This document shows, piece after piece, positions 56,322 to 64,000 of a DNA stretch of 64,000 nucleotides. The stretch covers positions 124,001-188,000 of the forward strand of contig JAHDWB010000004.1 of the NCBI GenBank assembly GCA_023382595.1, written 5' to 3'. A program made the position numbers and the translations under genes. This stretch comes from Anaerolineales bacterium. Its GTDB lineage: Bacteria > Chloroflexota > Anaerolineae > Anaerolineales > Villigracilaceae. The notes under the pieces were generated by a model, which worked only from the letters and a program-made list of their open reading frames with translations, was not told the DNA's origin and searched no databases. How positions within the stretch are numbered: the stretch's first letter is position 1; every line of letters begins with the position of its first letter.

Positions 56322-56352
56322 CAAAAAAGCCCAGGCAGTGTGACCTGGGCTT
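56322..56352 (-). terminator. Terminator of LysM lipoprotein gene
   Basis: On the minus strand AGCCCAGG, 8-nt loop, CCTGGGCT followed by TTTTT. Confidence 0.85.
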
Positions 56353-56366
56353 CGATGTTCCTTGTG

Positions 56367-57092
56367 TTACGGGATTTGCAGTGACTGCCCGACGGTCAAC
56401 GAGGCGGAAACCGAAATTCCGTTTGCCGAGGCAATGGTGGCAGGATCGATGTCGCCGAATTTACAGGCGATGCTGTAGATCGTATCGCCGCTGGCAACGA
56501 CGTGGGTCGCAGGGCGCGCCACCAAATTGCGGGCGGTCGGGAACGAGCCGCTCTGCGGGATCGTGAGCACGGTTCCTACCATCAGGCTGTTCGCCTGTGC
56601 GCTGGTTAAGCCGCTGAGGCGCAGAAGTTCGTTCGGATCCACATTGAAGCGGCGGGCGATGCACCAGGGCCACTCGCCCTTTTGCAGGGTGTAGGTGGCG
56701 GGGCGTGTGCCGGGCGGCACGGCGGTTGAGGCGGGCGCGATGGTGGAGATGATATTCGTCGGCGTGCTGACAAGCTCGCTGACATCCGGGGTGGCGGTGT
56801 CGATCACGTCATTTTCCGGCGTGATGACCGTCCCCTCTTCGATTGGCTGGGGAGTCGTGGGATCACCGCCCTCTGCGATGGTGGTTTGCGCTGCAGCAGT
56901 CTGTTTGGCAAATTCCTCGATCATTGCCATGGGATTATCCACCGAGGGGAACGGCGAAACAAACAATCCCTCCGGAAGAAGAGTCGGCGTTGCTTCAGGC
57001 GCGGATGACAAAGATTGTGTGCAGGCGGAAAGCAGCATTGCCGATAAAACAATGACCGTGATCGCCAGCAAACCGCGTGGTTTTTTATTCAT
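56367..57092 (-). CDS. LysM-domain lipoprotein
   Basis: 241 residues. A lipoprotein signal (MNKKPRGLLAITVIVLSAMLLSAC) has the lipobox Cys at residue 24, followed by a Thr/Pro-rich linker to about residue 130. Two LysM motifs follow: YTLQKGEWPWCIARRFNVDPNELLRLSGL and HVVASGDTIYSIACKFGDIDPATIASANGI. It should bind peptidoglycan or chitin-like glycan outside the membrane. Start at 57,092, with AGAGGAG upstream. The first repeat has an unusual Trp-Cys pair in place of the common DTLW. Confidence 0.88.
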   Translation of the reverse strand: MNKKPRGLLAITVIVLSAMLLSACTQSLSSAPEATPTLLPEGLFVSPFPSVDNPMAMIEEFAKQTAAAQTTIAEGGDPTTPQPIEEGTVITPENDVIDTATPDVSELVSTPTNIISTIAPASTAVPPGTRPATYTLQKGEWPWCIARRFNVDPNELLRLSGLTSAQANSLMVGTVLTIPQSGSFPTARNLVARPATHVVASGDTIYSIACKFGDIDPATIASANGISVSASLTVGQSLQIP

Positions 57093-57163
57093 AGTTTCTC
57101 CTCTTTCGACATAATCAACCAAAGATGGTAGCACATCAAGTTTAAAGCGTCAAGCCGCGCAAG

Positions 57164-59143
57164 TCATGGATTGCAATTAAATGACAACAAAACCTGGCGG
57201 ATACGTTCTTCGCCTCCCCCTTGACCTTTTGCCTGAATCTGCTCCCAGACCGTACACACGCCGCGGCGGGTGCGCGCGTCCTTGGCAAGCATCACATGAG
57301 ACAGGTTTTCCGCAGTCTGCAGATTCCCAGTCAATGCGTATGCCTCGATGAAGACCAGCCATTCGTTCGGGTCTTGCGCGGAATAACCCAGCGACATGGC
57401 TTCATCTCCAAGCGTGACGACTTGCTCATAATCGCCTTGCTGTTGCGCCAGTTCCGCTTTGGCGAGGAAGTAGCACCATTCATGCTTCGGTTCAGGGAAG
57501 AACATTGGCACGACGGGCGTGGCGGGACTTGGAATGATGCGTGACACATCCGATAGCGGGATGGCTTGCGTCAGCACGTCGCGCTCGCGCGAGTAGGTGA
57601 CTTGGTCGCCGCGATTTGGGTCGAGCACGCGCAGGCATCCGTTGCGCGGCATGTAGATGACGACGGCTTGCGAAGTGGAACTGTTGAACGTCACTGTGCG
57701 ATAGGGATAGGTGATGGGAATGCCTTTTTCGAGCGCGGGCAATGTCGCGCCGCCGATGCGTTTTTCGGTGTAGAGCAGCATGTAAGGTAGATCCGCGCGG
57801 GTGTAATCGGGCGCGTACATCCAGTTGATCGGCGCGGTGAAGGAGTTGTCGGTTTCGTAGTCGATCGGCATTTCGTGGGTGAGCAGCAGGGTGTTCGGCT
57901 CCAGCGCAGGGATGCGCCACGCGAGTTGCCAATAGATCTCGCCCTGCTTGACCCAATCCCTGCGGAAGATGTTGGCGTTGAAGAATTGCTGACCGACTCC
58001 GAGCGCGATGACGACGGCGAAGGCGACTGTCCGCGCGCGTGGATGTTTGATGAGCAGTTCGAGCAGACCGAGCAGGAAGACCGTCCCGCCGATCATCAGC
58101 GAGACCATGAAGCGGTCGTAAGACGATTGCAAAGTGAGCGGGAGTCCCGCCGCGAGGGTGGGCAGACGTCCGAGCAAAATGCCAAGGATGCCGATGCCCA
58201 TCAGCGAGAGCGCGAAGGGAACCTCACGTTCGTCGGCGGGCGCGGAGCGGAACAGGTAGGGGATGAGGAAAATGACCCCGAGCGCAACCAGCCCCAACGT
58301 CAGGAGTGAGGCGGGCGCGGGCAGGGAGGTGAAGGTCAGCACGAGGACTTGAGTCCAGATGTAGAGTCCTGCTTTCCAGAGGGCATCCAGCGCCTGAGTC
58401 AAAAAGAAAAAGAGATTGGGCGATTGCGCGGCAGTGACTTCGTAGGAGTTGTAGGGACCGAAGCGGTAGTAGTAGAACAGCCACGCGGCGTTGAGAATCC
58501 AGGCGAGCAGGTAGGGGAGCCAGGTTTTGAATGCCTGTGTGAAGCGTTGGAGGAAACTGCCTTGAAAGAAGACCAGAAGAAAGAGGAAGCGGATGCCTTC
58601 GATGCCGAAGAAGTATTCGGTGGGGAAGATGCCGAGCAGTTGCAGGAGCAGGGCGATGATCGTGTCGGTGGGTTTGCGCGTGCGCAGGGCTTTGAAGGTG
58701 AAGCCGAACGAGAAGAGATAGAAGATGAAGGGGATGAGTTCCTGATTGATGTGCGTCAGCGCGACCCAGTGCTGGCTGTAGCCCGGGAAGACGAGCATGA
58801 ACAGCGCGGCGATGAAGGCGGTGGACTTGCGCTCCGGGAAGATTTGCGAGAACATCCACCATGCGGCGAGACCAAGCGCGAAGCGGACGACGAGCGCGAA
58901 GACTTGCCACGCCAGCGGATGAATCGGTATCAGGCTGGTGGTGACGTGGAAGATCGGACCGAGGAACGGGCGGAAGGGCGCGAAGGCAGGCGTGAACTCG
59001 GCGGGACCGAGGAACTGCGCGATCCACGCGAAGGGCCAGTCGTCCCAGTAGAAGCCTGTGACGGGGAGGAGGGTTCCGTAGGCGATGATGGTGAGGACGG
59101 TGAAAAGGATTATGTGATGTTTTATGGTGGGGCGGAAGGGCAT
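57164..59143 (-). CDS. GT-C-like polytopic membrane protein with soluble tail
   Basis: 659 residues, about ten to twelve helices, then a C-terminal soluble segment of about 200 residues with a TPR-like stretch (AKAELAQQQGDYEQVVTLGDEAMSLGY). The first exported loop holds a Trp-Asp-Asp motif (FYWDDWPFAW), where GT-C transferases such as ArnT and PMT keep catalytic acids. The donor would be a polyprenyl-phosphate sugar. No sugar genes adjoin. No Shine-Dalgarno; TATAAT ends 6 nt before the ATG. Confidence 0.65.
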   Translation of the reverse strand: MPFRPTIKHHIILFTVLTIIAYGTLLPVTGFYWDDWPFAWIAQFLGPAEFTPAFAPFRPFLGPIFHVTTSLIPIHPLAWQVFALVVRFALGLAAWWMFSQIFPERKSTAFIAALFMLVFPGYSQHWVALTHINQELIPFIFYLFSFGFTFKALRTRKPTDTIIALLLQLLGIFPTEYFFGIEGIRFLFLLVFFQGSFLQRFTQAFKTWLPYLLAWILNAAWLFYYYRFGPYNSYEVTAAQSPNLFFFLTQALDALWKAGLYIWTQVLVLTFTSLPAPASLLTLGLVALGVIFLIPYLFRSAPADEREVPFALSLMGIGILGILLGRLPTLAAGLPLTLQSSYDRFMVSLMIGGTVFLLGLLELLIKHPRARTVAFAVVIALGVGQQFFNANIFRRDWVKQGEIYWQLAWRIPALEPNTLLLTHEMPIDYETDNSFTAPINWMYAPDYTRADLPYMLLYTEKRIGGATLPALEKGIPITYPYRTVTFNSSTSQAVVIYMPRNGCLRVLDPNRGDQVTYSRERDVLTQAIPLSDVSRIIPSPATPVVPMFFPEPKHEWCYFLAKAELAQQQGDYEQVVTLGDEAMSLGYSAQDPNEWLVFIEAYALTGNLQTAENLSHVMLAKDARTRRGVCTVWEQIQAKGQGGGEERIRQVLLSFNCNP

Positions 59144-59149
59144 TCCGTA

Positions 59150-59155
59150 ATTATA
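59150..59155 (-). promoter_or_regulatory. -10 element, probable leaderless promoter of GT-C-like gene
   Basis: TATAAT on the minus strand ending 6 nt before the ATG at 59,143; CTGGT precedes it. Confidence 0.6.
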
Positions 59156-59159
59156 ACCA

Positions 59160-59209
59160 GTTGGAAAAAACAGAACAGCAACTGCCTTTATGTTAAAGAC
59201 AGTTGCTGT
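59160..59209 (-). terminator. Terminator of SseB-like gene
   Basis: Long hairpin with 10-bp outer stem ACAGCAACTG / CAGTTGCTGT and inner CTTTA / TAAAG, followed on the minus strand by TTCTGTTTTTTCC. Confidence 0.88.
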
Positions 59210-59233
59210 ATGATTGGTTGAGTACGGTTTGAT

Positions 59234-59998
59234 TTAACCGAATATTTTTCTTAGAAAAGATTTCTGGTAAATAGGCTTTGCTGAGTTAATTATGTGTTGG
59301 GAAAAACCCGAATTATCTAAACGTATGAAATCAATAATTTCATCTTTTCCCATAACTTCGGTGCCAATTAAGCCAGCGTCACTAAAAACTTTTTCCCAAT
59401 CACCACTTGCGTCTATGCCAATAAGTAAATGAGGCGGTTCGCCGCTTTCTGGATTATGGAATTGTACCAAATATGCACGATTTACAAATTTATTTGTTGC
59501 AAAATAATCTGATAATGCTTTGACCAGTTTTGTGGGATAAACGGCGGGCTGTCCAATAAAAACTTTAGTATCTTTTTGGGCAACATACTTTTGAATTGGC
59601 TTGAATATAGTACCGTCAAGTATTCCCGCAATTTCTTGTGGGACAAACTCTTTTCCATAGTCAAAACCTGGATTTAAGACGATATGAGTGCCGCGTGTAA
59701 TCTCAAAGAAATCTTTCGCTTTTAATTGTAAATAACTTGATTCGGAGTGAATAAATTGCTGTAATCGTTGCAAGGAGGAAAAGATGGGCAGCCATGATAT
59801 TCCATCTCTTTCAATGTGCTGAATTTTCAATAGAGTGCCTTCTTGTAGTATATTATTTTGGATGTTCATATTGCTTTTGCCATGCTGGATAATAAAAATA
59901 TCTGCATCCAATAGATCACGATAGAACTGCGGTCTACTGGATGGATTTGTAGCCGCACTCATTAATGATTTTTCCAAACTGTTTACTGGTTTAAACAT
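59234..59998 (-). CDS. SseB-family protein
   Basis: 254 residues. The N-terminal half has the SseB pattern (NSLEKSLMSAA, then RPQFYRDLLDADIFII and FSSLQRLQQFI), and the C-terminal half the SseB_C pattern (KVFIGQPAVYPTKLVKALSDYFATN, then RAYLVQFHNPESGEPPHLLIGIDA). The name comes from enhanced serine sensitivity in E. coli; molecular role uncertain. The gene is AT-rich against its neighbours. Start at 59,998, with GGAG six nt upstream. It lies 42 nt downstream of the cyclase response regulator. Confidence 0.8.
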   Translation of the reverse strand: MFKPVNSLEKSLMSAATNPSSRPQFYRDLLDADIFIIQHGKSNMNIQNNILQEGTLLKIQHIERDGISWLPIFSSLQRLQQFIHSESSYLQLKAKDFFEITRGTHIVLNPGFDYGKEFVPQEIAGILDGTIFKPIQKYVAQKDTKVFIGQPAVYPTKLVKALSDYFATNKFVNRAYLVQFHNPESGEPPHLLIGIDASGDWEKVFSDAGLIGTEVMGKDEIIDFIRLDNSGFSQHIINSAKPIYQKSFLRKIFG

Positions 59999-60040
59999 GT
60001 TTTCTCCGAAAGTGCCCAACAATTTGCGCGCGCCAGTCTG

Positions 60041-61078
60041 CTACCCCTCCACCGCAAACACATTCACTGCTTGATTTTTCCCCTCAAAAACGACCTTCCC
60101 CAGATCCTCCACGGCGATGGAGGCGGGCAGTCCCTTGCGGGTGTTCTCATCGATCAGAAGCGGATACAGCACTTCCTTGGTGTATTCCTCGATGCGCGAG
60201 GCAAGGTTGACCGTGTCACCGATGCAGGTGTAGATGGCGCGACTCTGCGTCCCTGTGTATCCCGCCACCATCTTGCCCGAGGCGATCCCAATGCCGATGC
60301 GGATGGGCGTCTTTCCCTGCGCCAGTTGATCCTTGTTGAAAACCTTGAGCTGTTCCAGCATCTGCAATGCTGCACGCACGGACTTTTCGCGATGGTCTTC
60401 AAAGAAGATCGGCGCGCCGAACATGGCGAGCAGCCCGTCGCCGATGATCTGATTGACGGTGCCGTCATTTTTTGTGATGGCGTCGAACATCATGCTGAAA
60501 TACTGGTTGAGCAGGTCGATCGACTCGGCGGGTTCCTGATTCTCGGCGATCGCAGTGAACGAACGGATGTCCGCGAACAGCACGCTGGCGGTCACCTGTT
60601 TGCCGCCCAGCGAAAAACCGGTCCGCAGCAATTCCTCCGCCACCTCCTCCGTGGCAAAGGTCTTGAACAATTTGCGCTGTTCATCGCGCAGGCGTTTCTT
60701 TTCAAGGCTGGCATTCACACGCGCGCGCAGGAGCACGGAATTGATCGGCTTCACCAGATAATCCTCCGCGCCGAGTTCCACGCACTTGACGACCGCATCC
60801 AGTTCGTCCACGGCGGATGTCATGATGATGGGGATCTGCCGCAGTTCTGCGTCCTTCAGGCAGGCTTCCAGCACTTCAAAACCGTTCATCACCGGCATGT
60901 CGATATCGAGCAGCACAAGGTCGAAACTGCCCGAACGGATCTTCTCCAGCCCCTCCAGACCGTTCTCGGCGGTCTCCACGGCATGTCCCTGCATGTCAAG
61001 ATTGCGCGAAAGCAGCATGCGGTTGACCTTGTTGTCATCGATCACGAGCAGGCGGGCGGGTTCGGATGGATTGGACAT
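60041..61078 (-). CDS. Response regulator with class III nucleotide cyclase domain
   Basis: 345 residues. Receiver domain (about 8-125) with acidic pair Asp14-Asp15, phospho-acceptor Asp58 in LLDIDMP and Lys in LVKPIN; then a helix linker and a class III cyclase domain (about 160-345) with SVLFADIRSFT and IIGDGLLAMFG metal-binding motifs. Phosphorylation should switch cAMP or cGMP synthesis. It starts 4 nt after the Hpt gene stop, forming the output of the adjacent phosphorelay. Confidence 0.93.
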   Translation of the reverse strand: MSNPSEPARLLVIDDNKVNRMLLSRNLDMQGHAVETAENGLEGLEKIRSGSFDLVLLDIDMPVMNGFEVLEACLKDAELRQIPIIMTSAVDELDAVVKCVELGAEDYLVKPINSVLLRARVNASLEKKRLRDEQRKLFKTFATEEVAEELLRTGFSLGGKQVTASVLFADIRSFTAIAENQEPAESIDLLNQYFSMMFDAITKNDGTVNQIIGDGLLAMFGAPIFFEDHREKSVRAALQMLEQLKVFNKDQLAQGKTPIRIGIGIASGKMVAGYTGTQSRAIYTCIGDTVNLASRIEEYTKEVLYPLLIDENTRKGLPASIAVEDLGKVVFEGKNQAVNVFAVEG

Positions 61079-61082
61079 TGGA

Positions 61083-61430
61083 TCACTTCAATTCCTTCAA
61101 ATGGTGGATGACCTCTGTCACCGCCTCTTCCAGGACCTGAAGCCTGTTTCCCGTTTCGAGGTTGTTCTCACGCCCCATCGTTTCCAACTCGCGCGCCAGA
61201 TCCGTCAGCCGATACGCCCCGAACGTCGCCGCATTGGATTTGAGGGTGTGCGCCGCCCGCCGGAAGGAATCGGCATCCTGCGCGGCAAGCGCGTCCTTCA
61301 ACTGCGCCACCTGGCTGGGCAGGTCCTCGATCAAGGTGTCGATCAATTCCACGATGAAATCCCCGCCTGTGGATTCCCGTAAAGTGTTGAACGTGTTCAG
61401 GTCAATGACAGCCATATCACTCCGATTCAT
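61083..61430 (-). CDS. Histidine phosphotransfer (Hpt) protein
   Basis: 115 residues, a single four-helix Hpt domain with the phospho-accepting His61 in [16 protein letters not shown]. It carries phosphate between receivers. The ATG at 61,430 overlaps the hybrid kinase stop by 4 nt (ATGA), so it is translationally coupled. A second Met at 61,415 is possible. Confidence 0.92.
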   Translation of the reverse strand: MNRSDMAVIDLNTFNTLRESTGGDFIVELIDTLIEDLPSQVAQLKDALAAQDADSFRRAAHTLKSNAATFGAYRLTDLARELETMGRENNLETGNRLQVLEEAVTEVIHHLKELK

Positions 61431-64000
61431 TCTCGCTTGTTCGCTTTGAATAACGCATCCACCAGTTCCACCACGCGGATGGGCTTTGCGATGTAATTGT
61501 TCATGCCGGCGTTCAGGCACATCTCGCGGTCGCCCTGCATGGCGTTGGCGGTCAGACCGATAATGTAAGGTTGGTTCAAATCAGTCAGGTCACGGATGCC
61601 GCGTGTTGCCTCCAACCCGTCCATTTCGGGCATTTGCACATCCATCAGGATCACATCGTACGGCTGGCGCTCGATCGCCTGAACGGCTTCGAGTCCGTTC
61701 GACGCTACGTCGGCGCGGTAGCCCATTTGCTCGAGCAGCCGCAGGGTCAACTTCTGGTTCACGGCGTTATCTTCAGCGAGCAGAATTCTCAACGGATGCC
61801 GCGAAGCCATTTGCGGGTCGGGTTTGAAGCGGTCGGTCGTCTTGTTGCGTTCCTCCTCATCCGTCTGGATGAAGAGTCCGACCAGCGTATCGAACAATTG
61901 GGATTGTTTGATCGGCTTGGTCAAATAGGCGGAGAAGATGTTCGCGTTGTCTCCCGCTTCGCGCCGACCGAGGGAGCTGAACAGCACCAGCGGCAGTTTC
62001 CCCGCTTTTTGGCGGATGCGCTTCGCGAGTTCCAGACCGTCCATTTCCGGCATGTGCATGTCGAGGATGGCGATGTCGAAAGTTTCGCCGTTCTCGATCC
62101 ATTCGAGCGCGGTGAGCGGCGATTCCGTATCTTGCGGTGTCATGCCCCATTTGGCGGTCTGCATGTTGAGGATGTAGCGGTTGGTCGCGTTATCGTCCAC
62201 GATGAGCACGCGCTTCTGTTTGAGTTCAGGCTGGACGCCCGCGTACTCGCGCTTTTGTGCGGGTGGCAGGTCTGCGATTTCGGTGTGGATGGTGAAGAGG
62301 AAGGTCGAGCCTTTGCCCAAGCCTTCGCTGGTCGCCCACATCCCGCCGCCCATCATTTCCGCCAGCCGCTTGCTGATGGCAAGCCCCAAGCCTGTGCCCC
62401 CGTATTTGCGCGTGGTGGATGAATCGGCTTGCGAGAAGGATTGGAAAAGCCTGCTCATACCCGTGTGGCTCAGCCCGATGCCTGTATCACGCACGGAAAA
62501 GGTTAGCGTGACCTTCTTCTTTGCGCCTCCGTTCCTGTGCTGTTGGCTGGATACGGTCAATACGACCTCGCCCTTGTCTGTGAATTTGACGGAGTTGCTC
62601 AACAGGTTGGTGATGATCTGGCGCAGGCGGGTGGTATCTCCCATGACAGCGGGCGGCACATCGCCGTCGAAGATGTAGGCGATGTCGATGCCTTTTTCGA
62701 CGGCGCGCGCCGTGACCAGGTCCAGCGCGGATTCGACGCATTCGCGCAGGTCGAACGGCTGGGATTCGATGTCCATGCGCCCCGCTTCGATCTTGGAGAA
62801 ATCCAGAATATCGTTGATGATGTCGAGCAGTGCATCGCCCGAACTGCGGATGGTTTCCACATAATCGCGTTGTTCGTCGCTGAGGTCGGTGTCGAGCAAA
62901 AGTCCGCTCATGCCGATGACCGCGTTCATCGGCGTGCGGATCTCGTGACTCATGGTGGCGAGGAAGGCGCTTTTTGCTTCATTTGCTTTTTCGGCGGCGG
63001 AGCGGGCAGAGCGGGCTTCCTCGAACAGGCGCGCATTTTGAATGGCGGTCGCCGTGCTGGATGCGATCGCCTCCATGAGTTTGACGATGGATGGAGGATA
63101 AGCGTTCTCGCGGTCGAAGTTTTGGATGGTCAAGCCGCCGATGAGTTCCCTGCCGACCACCATTGGAACCATGATCGCGGATTTTGGAATTTCGTTCGAG
63201 GCGGTCATGCGCGAGCCGAGCTTTTTCCACAGGATTGGCGATTGGCGGTTGATGACGAGCGTTTTTCCCTGCAGGGAGGCATGTAGGGTGAAATCGTCGA
63301 GCAGGAAGGGCGGGAACTGGACACGCTCGTTCTTTTTCGTGACGTAATGCGCGGTGATGGTTTTTGTGAACGGGTCATACAAGCCGATGCCGATGTTGTC
63401 TTCCCTGACCAGTTCGCGCAATTTGTCGCCCACTTTTTCGATGATGGTCTGCACATCGGGCTGCTGGGTCAATGCCTGAGAGACACTGTTCAAGATCTCC
63501 AACTCGGCGGCGCGCTGTTTGGTTTCCAGAAGCAGGCGCTGGGTTTCGTCAAAGAGGCGGGCGTTCTCGATGGTGACACTGATCGAGTTTGCGATGATGG
63601 TCAGCAGGCGGACATCCGATTCGCTGAACGCATCCTCCCGCTCCAGATTTTGCAGGGAGATCACGCCTTTGACCTCGTCGCCGATCATCATCGGGACCCA
63701 TAAGCCGGATCTGACCACCACACCTTCATCCTCCGGGTCGTCCACGCCGAGGTTTACGGACTGGAACTTTCTGGAATACTCATCGAAATCGCGGTTGACC
63801 AGCATGAGCTGGCGCGTTTGGATGACATGTCCGCTGAAGCCGCGCGGGGGCAGGGGATCCTGATACAACCTTTCTCCATTTTCGATGATGTACGGATAAT
63901 GGGTCAGGTTCGTGCGTTTGTCGTAGATCGCCAGGACCAGGGTCTGGGCATCGAAGATTTCGCGGATCTTGTCGCCGGTTTTATCGTAAAGGGACTGGAT
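61427..64000 (-). CDS. Hybrid sensor histidine kinase (N-terminus outside window)
   Basis: The frame is open to the right edge; 857 residues are visible. A GAF domain begins before the edge and ends near [14 protein letters not shown] and [11 protein letters not shown] second GAF ends at [38 protein letters not shown]. HisKA has His in [13 protein letters not shown] (about visible residue 352), then HATPase with [15 protein letters not shown] and GTGLGLAIS. Receivers follow with Asp near 648 ([10 protein letters not shown]) and 787 ([10 protein letters not shown]). No transmembrane helix is seen, so the visible part is cytoplasmic. Output passes to the Hpt and cyclase downstream. Confidence 0.94.
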   Translation of the reverse strand: MQSLYDKTGDKIREIFDAQTLVLAIYDKRTNLTHYPYIIENGERLYQDPLPPRGFSGHVIQTRQLMLVNRDFDEYSRKFQSVNLGVDDPEDEGVVVRSGLWVPMMIGDEVKGVISLQNLEREDAFSESDVRLLTIIANSISVTIENARLFDETQRLLLETKQRAAELEILNSVSQALTQQPDVQTIIEKVGDKLRELVREDNIGIGLYDPFTKTITAHYVTKKNERVQFPPFLLDDFTLHASLQGKTLVINRQSPILWKKLGSRMTASNEIPKSAIMVPMVVGRELIGGLTIQNFDRENAYPPSIVKLMEAIASSTATAIQNARLFEEARSARSAAEKANEAKSAFLATMSHEIRTPMNAVIGMSGLLLDTDLSDEQRDYVETIRSSGDALLDIINDILDFSKIEAGRMDIESQPFDLRECVESALDLVTARAVEKGIDIAYIFDGDVPPAVMGDTTRLRQIITNLLSNSVKFTDKGEVVLTVSSQQHRNGGAKKKVTLTFSVRDTGIGLSHTGMSRLFQSFSQADSSTTRKYGGTGLGLAISKRLAEMMGGGMWATSEGLGKGSTFLFTIHTEIADLPPAQKREYAGVQPELKQKRVLIVDDNATNRYILNMQTAKWGMTPQDTESPLTALEWIENGETFDIAILDMHMPEMDGLELAKRIRQKAGKLPLVLFSSLGRREAGDNANIFSAYLTKPIKQSQLFDTLVGLFIQTDEEERNKTTDRFKPDPQMASRHPLRILLAEDNAVNQKLTLRLLEQMGYRADVASNGLEAVQAIERQPYDVILMDVQMPEMDGLEATRGIRDLTDLNQPYIIGLTANAMQGDREMCLNAGMNNYIAKPIRVVELVDALFKANKRE

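Overview
The window is a 64 kb chromosomal segment of a bacterium that reads as a member of Chloroflexota, class Anaerolineae. This rests on my reading of the 16S rRNA gene at about 44,024-45,536, on the gene set, and on the many secreted or membrane-anchored proteins with Pro/Thr-rich linkers. It is inference, and a 16S database comparison would settle it. A pyruvate:ferredoxin oxidoreductase points to an anaerobic or facultative life. No phage, transposase, integrase or CRISPR array is visible.

Layout. 1-6.3 kb: the 3' part of rimO, then a minus-strand block (CopD-like and TPR membrane proteins, MurJ, a zinc-ribbon protein, a degenerate SDR, a YlxP-like protein, and a PIN/AbrB toxin-antitoxin pair). 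6.4-13.2 kb: a lipoprotein gene broken by a 14-bp tandem duplication, folC, lon, and a small AT-rich cassette inserted behind lon between two copies of the lon 3' end. 13.2-29.7 kb: mixed housekeeping genes (SDR, GT-C-like membrane protein, M24 and M20 peptidases, acyltransferase, Tag glycosylase, PfkB kinase), a GAF/PAS adenylate cyclase, a TgpA-like transglutaminase, a PAP2 phosphatase and a Ser/Thr kinase with a beta-propeller. 29.8-34.6 kb: a CIRCE-controlled hrcA-grpE-dnaK-dnaJ operon. 34.7-43.6 kb: NUDIX, crcB, DUF190 and prmA in overlapping order, a lamin-tail protein, a second Ser/Thr kinase, dnaX, ybaB, recR and a GT1 glycosyltransferase. 43.7-49.3 kb: a complete rRNA operon (16S, tRNA-Ile, tRNA-Ala, 23S, 5S) with tandem promoters. 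49.5-50 kb: rpsU and infA. 50-64 kb, minus strand: a DHOD-like protein overlapping nifJ, an EamA transporter, a NUDIX hydrolase, a LysM lipoprotein, a large membrane protein, an SseB-like protein, and a phosphorelay made of a cyclase response regulator, an Hpt protein and a hybrid kinase that runs off the window.

Two patterns cut across the genes. First, about ten genes lack a Shine-Dalgarno sequence and instead carry a -10 hexamer ending 6-9 nt before the start codon. This is the geometry of leaderless mRNA. The clearest case is at 26,323, where TTGACG-N17-TACACT places the transcription start on the ATG. Genes inside operons, and nifJ, rpsU and others, keep good Shine-Dalgarno sites, so both modes coexist. 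Second, intergenic gaps carry several families of short palindromic or tandem repeats (CACCTGA heptamers, TGTCATTGCGAG palindromes, GTAGGGGCG palindromes, and a GAAAGTGG inverted repeat). Some sit directly on stop codons, start codons or promoter elements.

The most unusual locus is the lon-flanked cassette at 11.8-13.1 kb. It encodes a secreted protein with a glycine-rich hydrophobic C-terminus between two cysteines, followed by a two-helix membrane protein, an arrangement like a bacteriocin precursor with its immunity protein. That function is a hypothesis.
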